Part shown: piece after piece, positions 1 to 10,610 of the stretch
Layout of the letters: every line of letters starts with the position of its first letter
How positions within the stretch are numbered: the stretch's first letter is position 1
NCBI GenBank assembly: GCA_004151065.3
Contig: NWUY0304945866.1
Span: forward strand, 1-24,131
Direction of reading: 5' to 3'
Source of the DNA: Larix sibirica
Taxonomy: Eukaryota; Streptophyta; Pinopsida; Pinales; Pinaceae
Length of the DNA: 24,131 nt
Program-made: the position numbers and the translations under genes
The notes under the pieces: generated by a model
Database searches by the model: none
Told to the model about the DNA's origin: nothing
The model's input: only the letters and a program-made list of their open reading frames with translations

Positions 1-1040
1 CTTCCCTTTTCCAGCTACCTTGGCCCCAGCCCTAGCCTTAGGAAGGTTCGGTCTTCTATTAGGGACCTTTTTCTAAGGTCTGAAACTTTATTTACAGGGC
101 TGAAATCTGCACTAATACAAGTCTGAGAGGTCATCTCACAAGTCTGATATGTCTTTTTCTAAGCGACAAACAAGAAATATTGAAGTAGGATTATTCATTG
201 TAAGTATCCTGTTGAACATTTCACATTGTACAAGGTCCTATTACTGCTGTTGTTAACATACTGTTCACATGATTGACATACTCTGCTGCTGAATTATATA
301 GTGGTGACCTTGTGGTTCTTCTCTTTGGGAAAGGTTAATGTGATCAGTATTGCTATTCATCTCACTTGGTTAACATTTGCATCTACTTAAATGCTGCTGT
401 CATGTACTTTGATATGCTGCCATACTGATATGCTTCCAATACATGTTAAGTTGATGTGAATGTGAGGAATTGATTAAGTCAAAAGTGCTAGGTATCCTCC
501 TTGTTGTATTCACGGTTAATGGTTCATATTTATACTGCTGTTATCAATCCTTATATGCTGCTATACTACTGTGCTTATGGTATGTTTAGAAGTTAGTGAA
601 TGAAAATTGAAGAATAGCAAAGGGTATTACTTAAGCATTTCTACTTCCTTGCATGTGACACCTTGTAAGGTGAGAAATCTGGGACTTACATACTGCTGCT
701 ATATACTGATCAGAATTGTCACATACTACTGTTATCACTGAATGATATATGGTTAGATGTTGATGGTCTCTAATGTGCTTAATATTTATTGAATATCATA
801 TATAGTTGATTTTTCACACCTAGGAACTACACACTGCTCAACAATCCATTACGCCTAAGTGATTATCGTTGTACAATTGTTATACTTGTAGCTACATTGA
901 CTACTTATGCTAGTGTTTACATCATTGCCATTGGATGATTAGATAGTTATCTTCTTCATTCTCATAAATTAATGGTCAAAGGCACTGGTCACTAATATTG
1001 TTGTCAAGAAGACATAGTTGGTCTATCCAAGTGTCTTGCA
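1..1040. other. Unassigned AT-rich sequence
   Basis: No open frame or recognisable protein homology was seen on either strand. The stretch from about 240 to 710 contains an irregularly recurring TGCTG motif, often next to TAT or CATACTG, as in actgctgtt, atgctgctata and tactgctgcta. The spacing is irregular, so this is not a microsatellite. It may be a decayed repeat. Confidence 0.5.
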
Positions 1041-1044
1041 AAAT

Positions 1045-2800
1045 ATATAAAGGGCTCTCTCCTTGGAGGTTACGGCACTCCTAAGAAGTTGGAGGTGTGG
1101 CTGAGGTGACATTGGGTCACACTCTCCTTATGTTTGTCTATTGGACACTAGCCTTGCTAGTTTGTCCAGTAACACCGTCTCGAGTCGGAAGGGCTGGGAA
1201 CCAAACTTTGCTAGGATGATGTGTTGAGGAATGGTCTGTTTGCACCTAATGAGGCATCGAAGGAGAAGATTTTGTACTCTCTCGAATGAGGCCCAATCCG
1301 AATCCAACAAACCAAGCTCCCAAATATCAGAGCCATAGAGAACAGTGGGTTGGATAAGAGAGTACATGAGGGTCATCTTGGACGAGATGTCCTGAAAGTG
1401 GTGTTGGAAGCACTTCCTCTCAAGGATGGCTAAGGATCTATAACCCTTGTTGACTTAAGGCTGAAGGGCATGTCGCAAGCTGAAGCGAGGTTCTGAAAAT
1501 TGCACACCAAGTGTGTGTAGGAGCTAGTGATTTTGATCTCCTCCCCTCTTAAGAGGAAGTGAAGGTCTGATAAATTCTTCTTTGTCCCATTGAAGATCAT
1601 AACCTTGGTTTTACCCAGGTTGATTGTCAACTTTCGAAGGCCACAAAAAAGAGCTAAATCATCCAACCATCTCTACAACCCCTCTGAAGATGAGGCCAAG
1701 AGGACCACATCGTTAGCAAAAAGGAGAATAGATATCAGAACCTGGTGGACGAGGCACTTGTCTCCATCTTGGATATGCTCGTGAAGGAAGGTCTCCAACT
1801 CATCAATTGAGATCCCAAATATGGTGGGGGACAGGGGGCATCCCTGCTTAACCCCAATGGTACTCTGGATAAAATCTAATACCTTGTGAACTGTGCGAAG
1901 ACGACCAAGGACTGACCCATATAAGTGCATGATGGAAATCAATAGGGTCTCGGAGATGCTAATGTCTCTAAGCCTCTGGATAGGGCATCTCAATGAATAG
2001 AATCAAAATCTTTTCGAAATTCTACAAAGCAGTAGTAGACTTTCGAAGAGCGATGCCGTGCCTCGTCGATGATAGCCTGGAGGATAAGAATGTGGTCAAT
2101 GGTCCAATGCGCTGATCGAAAACTTGATCAGAAATGTCCAGTGTGGTCAAGTTCTCCAGAAAGCTTCATATGATTGTAGCATAGAGCTTCGAGAATGTGT
2201 AACCCACCATGATCGTTCGATAGTTGTTAAGATATGAACTGGGACCCGATTTGTGTATTGGGTGAATAGTGTGATGTGACTGAGATGGTGGAAACCCATA
2301 TGCACCAGATGTCTTGGTCTGAGAATAAGTAGCATGAAGGGGGCAGAGATACCTTGAATTTTGGGTTGCCTAGGGACATCGTAGAGAGTGGAGGTATGAC
2401 AGTACATGGATCTGAGGTTAAGATCATTTGGGAGTGGGGAGTGGAGGGGGAAGATGGTACACAAGAATTTTTTGGGAGTGGATGAGGAGAGAACATAAGT
2501 CCTGTCTCCTTTGAGGGATGAAGAGGTGTTTCTTGTGGTAGAGGAGGCAACAATAGGAAGCTTTAAGGTTGGGGTAGAAGGGTCGAGCATGAGTGGATGC
2601 GTGCCGAAGCTTTTGCAATCCTCGTCATATCATTGGTTCATAGGGCATGAGCCAGGTTTTGGGGCGACGTGAGTGGGGTGGGTTGTGTGACTGTATGACT
2701 TTAAGGCTGCTGCCCCGATGATAGATGAGAGGAAGGTGTACTTGGAAGAGGTGGAATTAAGTAGGGAGAACTGGGGCTTAGGGGGGAGCATTTGACGAAG
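1045..2800 (-). pseudogene. Degenerate RTE-like LINE reverse transcriptase
   Basis: The minus strand encodes, in order and across several frames, pieces of a non-LTR reverse transcriptase. Near 2190-2240 is NYRTIMVGYTFSKLYATI, the segment before the palm. At 2010-2110 comes DHILILQAIIDEARH followed by CFVEFRKDFDSI, the motif that carries the first catalytic Asp. At 1673-1993 are GVKQGCPLSPTIFGISIDEL and LLFANDVVLLAS. At 1430-1666 is NLGKTKVMIFN, and at 1128-1376 is SLIQPTVLYGSDIW, the C-terminal region. At least four frame changes or stops separate these blocks. The catalytic box reads FAND where an active enzyme has F/Y-A-D-D. The motif style and the lack of an RNase H tail set it apart from the L1 elements elsewhere in the window. 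I place it in or near the RTE clade by motif style only. It is not functional. Confidence 0.85.
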
Positions 2801-3348
2801 GTGGAAAGAGAATGTGCCCTAATCTCCTTCGTTGAAAAAGATAGTAGTACAAGGTGGTCTCAGGGAGGGTGGTGTGGCGGGAGGGGGGTTGTTGGCCTTG
2901 AGGGAGAGGAGAGAAGAGCATGGTCGGCAAGGAGGATGGAAAACAACCCAACTCTCACCCTGAGCTCATGTGACTTTGCATTCCAGCTGTTCTAGTGGGT
3001 TGTCTTCAAATGTGAGACAGAGAGGCTATGGATTTGTCCAAGGAACTTCTGCTCACTTTCTATTGTAAATGACACTACTAGCATTTAATTTGTTGTGAAG
3101 GCCGCAATCTGTTCTTTACACCTTGCAAAATTCGTGAGGGCAGATCTTCCTATATTCCTTACTGAAAAGTGCATTATTTTTGCCCATCAATAAATCAACT
3201 AATAGTGGCCATAGGAATAAGAAAAAATTGGCAATAGGAAAGCTATGCAAATCATTATGAGTTTAAGGTGTGAACTTGATCTAGAAAGGTTGGAGATTGG
3301 TTGCGGTAATGTTAAGAATATCCGTTGTCAAACTCAGATTTTGAATCA
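2800..3348. other. Unassigned sequence between LINE and LTR remnants
   Basis: The first part (2800-2990) is G-rich on the plus strand and may be the decayed upstream part of the minus-strand RTE-like element. It gave no convincing endonuclease motif. The rest is AT-rich with no recognised content. Confidence 0.35.
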
Positions 3349-3690
3349 CTCATGGATCACTACCATGGTGATATTATTTGCCACTTCTCTATGAAACTAG
3401 ATCTCAACCAGAGCTATTTTATTCATAAACTAGATATACCATGGAGAAGCTATCAAACTCTTAAAACTAAAGAGTCTTTGAGATCTCCCTCATTGTATCA
3501 CCTCTCATGGACCACTACCATGGAGGAGTTACTAGGCACTTAAGACTAAAGGGGCTCTGATACCATGTTAAAAAATATAACATACCAAGAACTTGATGGA
3601 AAAGGATTTAAGCAGTATTCAAGATATGCATTCATCCAATGAAATCAATATATAGTACATTTTCATCAATAGATAAGGATGCCACCTCAT
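3349..3690 (-). mobile_element. LTR-retrotransposon leader, PBS and LTR-end remnant
   Basis: At 3553-3565 the plus strand reads GGCTCTGATACCA. On the minus strand this is the primer-binding site TGGTATCAGAGCC, complementary to the 3' end of plant initiator-Met tRNA. The base pair directly upstream on the minus strand ends in ...TAACA, the expected CA end of an LTR, so an LTR would extend from 3566 to higher coordinates. LINE endonuclease homology resumes by about 3690, so at most about 125 bp of LTR remains. In the leader, a phrase close to CTCATGGACCACTACCATGG occurs at 3349 and again at 3504. No gag or pol was found next to it. Copia-type plant elements commonly use this primer site. The class itself is an inference. 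Confidence 0.55.
3553..3565 (-). promoter_or_regulatory. tRNA-iMet primer-binding site
   Basis: Thirteen bases match the reverse complement of TGGTATCAGAGCC, the primer-binding site that many plant LTR retrotransposons use for initiator-Met tRNA. It lies immediately beside a TG/CA LTR-type terminus (TGTTA on the plus strand from 3566). Confidence 0.6.
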
Positions 3691-4130
3691 CAAGGATAAG
3701 GATGAAAACTCATAAAGATGATCTAGGACTTTGTGATTGTCTAGGGATACACAGTCTAATAAGATCCCCCTTTGTAACTACCCTCTCCTCCATGATACAC
3801 GCCAAAGAAAATAAATCTTCCTAAAATTTTTGTCTGTTGTCATATGGACCATAACAATTAATGACCAAGATCTTTTGATCCAAGTCCTTGAACATAAATT
3901 CAGTTTATATACTTGATTCAATAATAGAAGATTTTAGTGAGGAGATTGGTTTCTTCCAACCTGTAAGTAGACCCCCAGAATTCCCTACTGCGTCTGAAGC
4001 CCAAAAGTCCCAGTCTTTTAGTAGCTTTCTAAACCTCCTATGACCTTAGCCTCTTCCCCCATAGTTTCTTGGATCAAGTTCATGTCTAGTTTATAAACTT
4101 CCACCAAATGTGCCAAGACAAGTCTTTTAG
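3690..4130 (-). pseudogene. L1 ORF2 endonuclease N-terminus (decayed)
   Basis: The minus strand from about 4125 downward reads NIQGLGSPSKR, then LIQETMGEE and VIGGLESY. This is the classic start of the plant L1 ORF2 apurinic-like endonuclease, where the Asn and the QE/QET motif are active-site elements. Further down come FSLACIMEE and a shifted KGDL...LDNHKV, corresponding to the G-D-L-N-C region. Stop codons interrupt it repeatedly. It lies downstream of the ORF1 remnant in the same orientation, as expected for one L1 copy, and is broken by the LTR remnant at its 3' side. No reverse transcriptase from this copy was found. Confidence 0.75.
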
Positions 4131-4954
4131 AGGGACTGCCAAGACCTTGAATATTTTAAGGATAAACAAATCATTGGACACCCCAGAAGCGCTTTGTTTG
4201 CTCTAAGAACCCCTGTAATAAGTTTTTGTTTCTCCTGTTGTATCTCCTATAGAGCCTTTTCTTGAGCATGGTGAAGGAATGGTTTTCTTCTAACTGAAGT
4301 GGGACATAAGTCCATGACAGGGTCAAATCCAATCCCCCTTGCCCTCCTTTATTCGCCACCTCTAATTCCCTTTTCTGGGATTTAAGAGATATCTACAACT
4401 TTTGGATCTTTCCTTAATCCCTTTATCCCTAGCCCTTCTGAGGAGATAGAGATATCTTCAAACCCCTCACCCAAGGAAAACCTTAAGACTGACAAAGGAC
4501 TAACATTTTCCTTACCCTTCCAAGAATCAAGATTATTATTTCTTAGCTTAATCACTTCTGTACAACCCTTATCCTTTTTAAAACCCTTAGGGCTCTTTAC
4601 AATTTCTGTTATAGAAGGCCAAGCCTCTCTATCCCTACTTTTTTAGAAAATGGACAAACAACATTGTATATTTACTAAACTTACCACGATCCATGGAGAC
4701 CGGAGAATCTAATTCTCGCTTGGGCAGTTTAGCTTCTGGGTCCACCTCACTTGGACATTTCGACAGCTAGATCGTACACTTCCATTGCCCACAAACTATT
4801 TATTTTTTGAATAACCCTTTTCCGGCACAACTTGCTCGACTTCCTCACCTTGAGCCTTCTCATCTTGGGTCTTTTCAATAGTTTTTTGGAGACTGGGACT
4901 TTGCCCTTGCTTGGCCATCTAACTCCTCTCTAGACTTCAATTTTTCCCTACACA

Positions 4955-5326
4955 CCATCTTTTTTAAAGGCAAAGAGCAATCTACTGCCAGGTGACCATA
5001 AACATGCCAATGTGCACACTTGAAAGGAATTCTGCAGTAGTCCAATACTTGTGTATGTACGACCTCTCCAACAACGATCTCCATAGCTTCAACCAAATCC
5101 TCACTGATGTCCACCTCAACAAGTATTCAAGCCGTAATTCATAATACACTAGATTTGTAGAATAAACTGGTATCCATTGTTTCAACTACTCTCCCTCATC
5201 ACCTTTAAGCTTTTTTCAGACCATAACTCCAAAGGAAACCCTGAGAGTTTAACCCAAATAGGAATGTACTTAGCCACCTCCCACCATGGATCAAAACAGG
5301 CAAAACATAGCTTAAGTAACAGATAT
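4955..5326 (-). repeat. Tandem duplication, copy 1 (372 bp)
   Basis: First of two head-to-tail 372-bp units. Offsets stay at exactly 372 through the unit: caaagagc at 4971 and 5343, agatat at 5321 and 5693. Only scattered substitutions separate the copies. It covers the part of L1 ORF1 from WVKLSGFPLELWSE to the zinc knuckle. Confidence 0.93.
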
Positions 5327-5698
5327 CCATATTTTTTAAAGGCAAAGAGCAATCTACTGCCAGGTGACCATAAACATGCCCATGTGCACACTTGAAAGGA
5401 ATTCTGCAGTAGTCCAATACTTGTGTATGTACCACCTCTCCAACAATGATCTCCATAGCTTCAACCAAATCCTCACTGATGTCCACCTCAACAAGGATTC
5501 AAGCCATAATTCATAATACACTAGATTTGTAGAATAAACTGGTATCCATTGTTTCAATTACTCTCCCTCATCACCTTTAAGCTTTTTTCAGACCATAACT
5601 CCAAGGGAAACCCTGAGAGTTTAACCCAAATAGGAATGTACTTAGCCACCTCCCTCCATGGATCAAAACAGGCAGAACATAGCTTAAGTAACAGATAT
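5327..5698 (-). repeat. Tandem duplication, copy 2 (372 bp)
   Basis: Second 372-bp unit, directly adjoining the first. The two differ at single sites such as the knuckle codon (TGG in copy 1, GGG in copy 2). Homology stops sharply after 5698, where copy 2 continues into gttgtccc and copy 1 runs into copy 2. Confidence 0.93.
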
Positions 5699-6029
5699 GT
5701 TGTCCCACAGAACCATCTGACCTTCAAAATCTTCCTTTGAGTGAAGGATCAACCCTAACTAGCCTTTGCTGAGAATGTGAAAGAGAGGTCCATACTCAAT
5801 CATCGAACCAATCTAAATCCAGTCATTGAGAGTCCATTCCTTGACTTGATGGCCATGGAACTTGCAAATCAATGCCCTTCCAGAAAACTCTAGGCCCTGC
5901 TTCATCTTGAGATCTTCACCCACGACCATCCTTCCCCAAGATTTTTTTTCTTTCACAACCTTTCGTGACTTCCTCACTTTTTGTGCTTCAGATCCACCCT
6001 TATCATCACCCAAAAATTCTGACACTGCT

Positions 6030-6640
6030 TAGGGTTTCTATATTCAGCTATCTATTATGAATCCAGAGCCCCACCAGCTTGCTTCACGCTCGAGACTTCC
6101 AGTCTGTGACTTCAAACCTTGCTCCTAGACATGTAGATACTCTCCTTCCAACAGTACCTTGTCTTTTGCTATTATTGACAGAGGATAACGCTAGAAACTG
6201 TGCACCATTATCACCCTCAATCCTAATCAATACCCAACTCTTCAACCAAAGCACCAGCCCAATCCACCATTGATCTGCCCTTGGAGGTACAAACTCCCTC
6301 CTCCCACCATTAGGAATCCTGTCAGATTTCGTAGTACTTGACATATGTCCATTCCTATCCGCTTTGGATCCATCTGCTAAAGTTTTCTCGTAAACCAAAG
6401 TCCCCCCAAAGCATTCAAGGTCACTATCCCAGGAGTAATTCCTATAACACCCAAGGGCACAAAGATTTCTGCACCTTCAAAAAGGTCATCACTATAGTCC
6501 ACCAGTGCTTCTTCGACTTCCATCAAGGCCCCCCCAAGCATTACTCTAGTGAAACCCATATAATATGCTCCGATACTCTTGTATTGTGAAGTCTGCCTTT
6601 GCAACCAGGTTTGTGCCATTGCTTTGGTTTTCTTCAAAGC
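6030..6640 (-). other. Open minus-strand stretches upstream of L1 ORF1, no known homology
   Basis: Two overlapping minus-strand frames (6084-6398, 104 codons, and 6377-6637, 86 codons) sit directly 5' of the ORF1 remnant. Neither resembles a family I recognise. Their position fits the 5' UTR or an older, frameshifted 5' extension of the same L1 copy. A coding role is not supported. Confidence 0.3.
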
Positions 6641-7435
6641 TTATGTTTGGGTTGGATCGATAGTTGATAGTCTTGATTTTTTGATTTTTTAGGAGATTTG
6701 CTTCCTTTCTCAGTGAAGAGAGAAAAAAAGCTACCAACGACCTCCTTATTATAGTCACTGCCTTTACCATTTGTGGTTGTCCCCTGCATGTGGTTCCCTA
6801 GGTCTCTTGCAGGCTATCCATTTTGTTTTGTTGTGGCCTATACAGCAGTGACACCTTCTACCTCCATGGTTTTCGCTCAGTGTTTTTGATATGTCTTCAG
6901 CCTCCTTGTGTTTTAGTCATCTAGTTTATCAACTGACTTATCTACAACAATCTATGCATCCTCTGGCTCGTCTTTATTGATTTATAGTGTTGTGGCTTGC
7001 CTGTTCAACGCCCAACTAGTGGCTACTTTGTAGCATTCAGCATTGGGGAAAAACAAAAAAATATAGGGCAACCTTAGAATTTGAAAGTATTACAATTATT
7101 CACTTAGAATATTAATTTTATGATCAAAGGTCTTTTTTAAAACTGTCTTTTCAACATAGGTACTTTTTGTGCATGTAAAAGTGGAAAAAGTATTTTGTTG
7201 TTCATTGCTACAATTTTTCTTCAAAGTATATTTTACTTTTTCCTGCCACATCGAAGGAAAAGTTATAAGGTCCCCATAGAATATTGTCACTGATAAATAA
7301 ATTTGTTGAGAAATTACAATGTCAGCATCAACAACCAAACCAGTTTCACACACAGATGATGCAACATCAAAATAGCTTTAACTCACATATCATGGAACAT
7401 ATGCCTATTATGTTTCAACTTTCAAGTTTCAACAC
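6641..7435. other. Unassigned AT-rich sequence
   Basis: No recognisable gene, RNA or repeat was seen. Open frames in this interval are short, biased by AT-rich composition, and lack known motifs. Confidence 0.4.
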
Positions 7436-7759
7436 TTACACAAGTTCAACAAACACCTCATCTACAATAGGCCTATTGTTAACTGGCTCTAGCTCCACAA
7501 GCTTCATCCCGACAACCTTGGACATTTCTGTGTATCCACAAGTAGTCGTGACTATTAGTCTATGGGCCCCAAATTTTTGGCGATTGTGGCCATAATTGCC
7601 ACAGCTGCAGTACTTGATAGTGCTTGAACTTTTCCCTTTACTGGCCATGCTATTCTTGATATTTAAAAGTACTATAATAATGTTACAAGTCAAAGCAAGC
7701 AAAAAAAACATCATGAGCAAAATTACTACAAGAATGGCCTCGACTGCATCTGATTCCAA
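7436..7759 (-). pseudogene. Possible CCHC zinc-knuckle remnant (MULE- or retroelement-like)
   Basis: A 107-codon minus-strand frame contains YCSCGNYGHNRQKF near its middle. This resembles the C-x2-C-G-x2-G-H-x4-C knuckle found at the C-terminus of Mutator-like transposases and in gag-type proteins. Two of the four zinc ligands are changed: the first Cys position holds Tyr and the last holds Phe. The flanks carry no further recognised domain. The call rests on this one short motif, so it could be chance. Confidence 0.3.
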
Positions 7760-7769
7760 TGCTAGCAGT

Positions 7770-8730
7770 CTCCTGGGTTAGTTCCTCGTTGGTAATATAC
7801 CAAGTTTCCTAGTCGAGTGACACACACCAGACTCTTCCAATTCTGGGGACTCATCATAGCTCTTTTGAAGCTATCTACTTGCCACCTTCATAGGTTCTTT
7901 CACCCACGATAGACATCTCCCTTGGTCCTTTTGTCCATTTGTGATTAATCTCACAGTCGTTTGCCTCATAAACAACTTCCATGACAATTCGGGACTTTCT
8001 GATAATTCACAGTTTGACAAACATTCTACTCACCTTGGCTTTAAGCAAGGAGTAGTTCTTTGTGTACTGAGTAGCATTGGTTGGATCAAGGATTCACTCA
8101 ACTCTGCCTCTAGGCACATTAGTTACCAAGCAAGTTGATTTCAAGCTTACAGAATACATGACTCTTTCTGTAGTTCTATGGCCTCCAGAATGTATTCTTT
8201 CGTCTCAATTTTAGAGAACGAAACAGTATCTTCTACACTAGTGCTTGTACTTCCCCACACACAACAAACCACTGTAGGTTTTATTCTTAAGCAAGGAGGA
8301 CATTCCACAGTTTTATGTTTCAAATCTTTTTATCCAGAAAAAAGAATTCCACCCCTTCTTCAGGAACTCAATTTTTATAAGGTTTTCTGATCCTGCTACT
8401 AGAAGCACATTGTTCCATGCCAATATCTCAACTACACAAAGCCAAAGGACTATAACCTGCTTTGTTGAAAAGGGCCTACCGTTGGGATCAACAGAAATCG
8501 GGTACAATTTCCTCTAAATGAAGGGAGGCAATGGCGACACGGAGGGGATTTAGTCTATTAACTATCTGATGCATTGGCTTTTTTATGTCTACGTGCAAGG
8601 AATTTTTTTTTTGTCAAGTAGTCTATTGAATATTCTAGGCTATTCTATAATATGTTGAAAGAGATATTTAGCTTTGGTCTCCAATCTTGAGACAAATTTA
8701 CTATTAATATTATATATATGCATTGATGCA
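7770..8730. other. Unassigned sequence
   Basis: Short open frames exist on both strands, for example 8178-8390 plus, but none matches a family I recognise. No RNA gene or repeat was seen. Confidence 0.4.
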
Positions 8731-8737
8731 TAATATG

Positions 8738-8840
8738 CCCACGGGGGGCAGAGCAATTGGTTATGAGTAAATGAGATGAGAAGTTGTAAATGGAAGGTCA
8801 CAAGTTCAAATCCCAGTGGATACTAGCTTTAAAAAAAACA
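8738..8840 (+). mobile_element. Probable tRNA-derived SINE
   Basis: The segment begins ggggcagagcaattggtta, which resembles an RNA polymerase III box A. About 50 bases later comes ggtcacaagttcaaatccc, which closely follows the box B consensus GGTTCGAATCC. It ends in an A-rich tail (A8) near 8831-8838. Box order, spacing and tail fit a plant tRNA-derived SINE. It does not fold as a full tRNA, and I could not find a convincing target-site duplication. Confidence 0.55.
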
Positions 8841-9140
8841 TTTAGCAATAATAAGTTATTGATATGTGATATTACTTAGCATGACAAAAGTGTCTCGTCT
8901 TTTCTCAATCCGTGATTTATGTGATGTATTTGTGTTTAGTTGAAACATCCATTAATACTACTTGAAAGATCCCATTTGGAAAACTTATAAATAGCATTTT
9001 GGCAACCCTATTCAAAATATCATAGGAAAAGTTGGAAATGGTATTTTGTTGTTTGTATAACTTTATTGAAGTGCAAGATCAGGGCACTAGTGCTAATTAT
9101 ATATTCTTTGGATACATGGGATTTTAACTCCATACTAAAT

Positions 9141-9170
9141 GGATCCCTTAATTTGATTACCTTGTATACT
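9141..9170 (+). repeat. Direct repeat, copy 1
   Basis: The phrase gatcccttaatttgattacc followed by ttgtatact recurs in slightly changed form about 335 bp downstream. Confidence 0.5.
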
Positions 9171-9299
9171 AGTTATATTTCTCTATATACGTGGGATTTT
9201 CACTTCTTTTTTTTTTATTTTCTTCTTCTTATTTTTTTGTGTGTGTATCTGACGAAATTGGTAACTGGGTTGGGTTCATACTCATGTGACATAAGGTAA

Positions 9300-9450
9300 A
9301 TTCCAATTTGCTGCCACTATAACCTCCAAACATGCCCATGTTGCCTCATGCATGACACACAAAGCTAGTTGATATTTGAACTAGTGATGTTGTAAGAAGT
9401 GCCTTAACAACGCACCCTATCGCCAACTAATCTACACCGTAGAGGTTAGG
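9300..9450 (-). mobile_element. Probable tRNA-derived SINE, antisense
   Basis: On the minus strand, TAGATTAGTTGGCGATAGGG matches the box A region of a tRNA-like promoter. Some 45 bases later CTAGTTCAAATATC is a diverged box B. These features fit a tRNA-derived SINE in reverse orientation. The two ends are not defined and no target-site duplication was identified. Confidence 0.4.
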
Positions 9451-9474
9451 TAGGATTTTCATTATAGACTAACA

Positions 9475-9505
9475 TGATCCCCCAATTTTATTACCTTGTA
9501 TACTT
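9475..9505 (+). repeat. Direct repeat, copy 2
   Basis: Reads gatcccccaattttattacc followed by ttgtatact, close to the copy at 9141. The two flank the antisense SINE-like segment but are too far from its apparent ends to be a simple target-site duplication. Confidence 0.5.
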
Positions 9506-9559
9506 TGTTTGATGACCCAATCTAATTTCTTTATGTTTTAGTTATAACTAAAAATGACA

Positions 9560-10610
9560 TTGTAACCTTAAGTTCTACTTATAAGCACATAAATACTTGA
9601 AAGAAACAAACTTTGTAGGAATATTTATGATACATTTAAAACTCCTAGAAAATGAAAATTTCTAATCAAATTTTCGATACATCTAAAACTTCTAGAAAAA
9701 ATAAAAATTAGTGCATATAATGACTCTAATATTTACCAAAATAGCCATGGCCATACAAAGTTTTTATCATAAAATGGGTGATATAAAAAATGGTAGGGAC
9801 AACAACTAAGGGCTTTGATCCAATGGCCACATGCTCCATTTATGCTTTTATTAATATGAAGGTTCTTGGGGGAGCTCATAATCAAGTTTTCAAGAGTCCT
9901 TCTATAGTTGTCACCATTGCAACTCTTCATAATGGAAATCTAGTTGGCTACTAAAGTTATTTGCTAGTGTGTTTTCATCCAAGTAGCTTAGAAAAGCTTT
10001 TTAGAACTTGTCTTTAAAGGACACTACTACAACCTCGGTTTTTTAGGTATTTCCTAGTTGGTTTTACATGTAATTTGTTGCTAAGGTTTTGGGTGACTAG
10101 TTGTCTCTTGCCACTAGTTGCAGATTTTATACCATGATTCGAAATTTCAAGGAGATAAATCATACCACAATTTGAAAGTTCATTGTCGATACAATTTTAT
10201 ATTTGGAGTAATTTGTCAAAGCTAACATACTTAGAGAGAACAACCCAGTGGCTATAGTGTGAGGTTTGTTTAAATGACATCCTCATGTTTAAGGTGGGTA
10301 ATTCTCTAGTATGGTTGGTGACCCTACACTGTCCATTCATCTTGCAAGCCTACCTTTCCATCGGTCAATGGTACGCCTAACCTCCTTTCCTGTAACAAGT
10401 TCTCTCCCCATGGGAGTTTTTTTTCTCATGGGTTGAAGAAATACTTTTAAGTATGTTTGGTCATTTGCTAATCATGTTGAAGTTTCACATTCTCGGTCCA
10501 GTTGGATGCTTCAATGCCTTTCATCTCCCTTGGTCAATTTCCAATTCAAGAACAATTTTACTAGGCATATCAATTGATACATTACTTTAATGAGTTTTTC
10601 CTTAACTCAC
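9560..10610. other. Unassigned sequence
   Basis: A short local repeat is present: gatacatttaaaactcctag at about 9629 and gatacatctaaaacttctag at about 9675. Otherwise no gene or RNA was recognised. A CACTA-like terminus may start at 10022 (listed as a finding). Confidence 0.4.

Larger units (their letters stand above)
4640..6025 (-). pseudogene. L1 ORF1 (gag-like, DUF4283-type) pseudogene with internal duplication
   Basis: On the minus strand the frame opens near 6025 (MSEFLGDDKG...). It passes a basic stretch (KVRKSRKVVKEKK) and then LEFSGRALICKFHGH, the start of a DUF4283-like RNA-binding fold. Next come IPIWVKLSGFPLELWSE and VEAMEIIVGEVVHTQVLDY, leading to a knuckle-like FKCAHGHVYGHLAVDC. 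This order, a DUF4283 fold followed by a CCHC knuckle, is that of plant L1 ORF1. The second Cys of the knuckle is lost (W in the downstream copy, G in the upstream copy). Frameshifts and stops are frequent, and a 372-bp tandem duplication repeats the middle of the gene. The tail below 4950 is hydrophilic and broken. The product would have bound the element's RNA; this copy cannot be functional. Confidence 0.75.

Noticed and set aside
2147-2590. 147-codon open frame on the minus strand
   Set aside because: It crosses the RTE-like reverse transcriptase region in the wrong frame for most of its length; the real homology is split over several frames.
8178-8390. 70-codon plus-strand frame with ordinary amino-acid composition
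   Set aside because: No recognisable motif, no splice context and similar in length to random open frames here.
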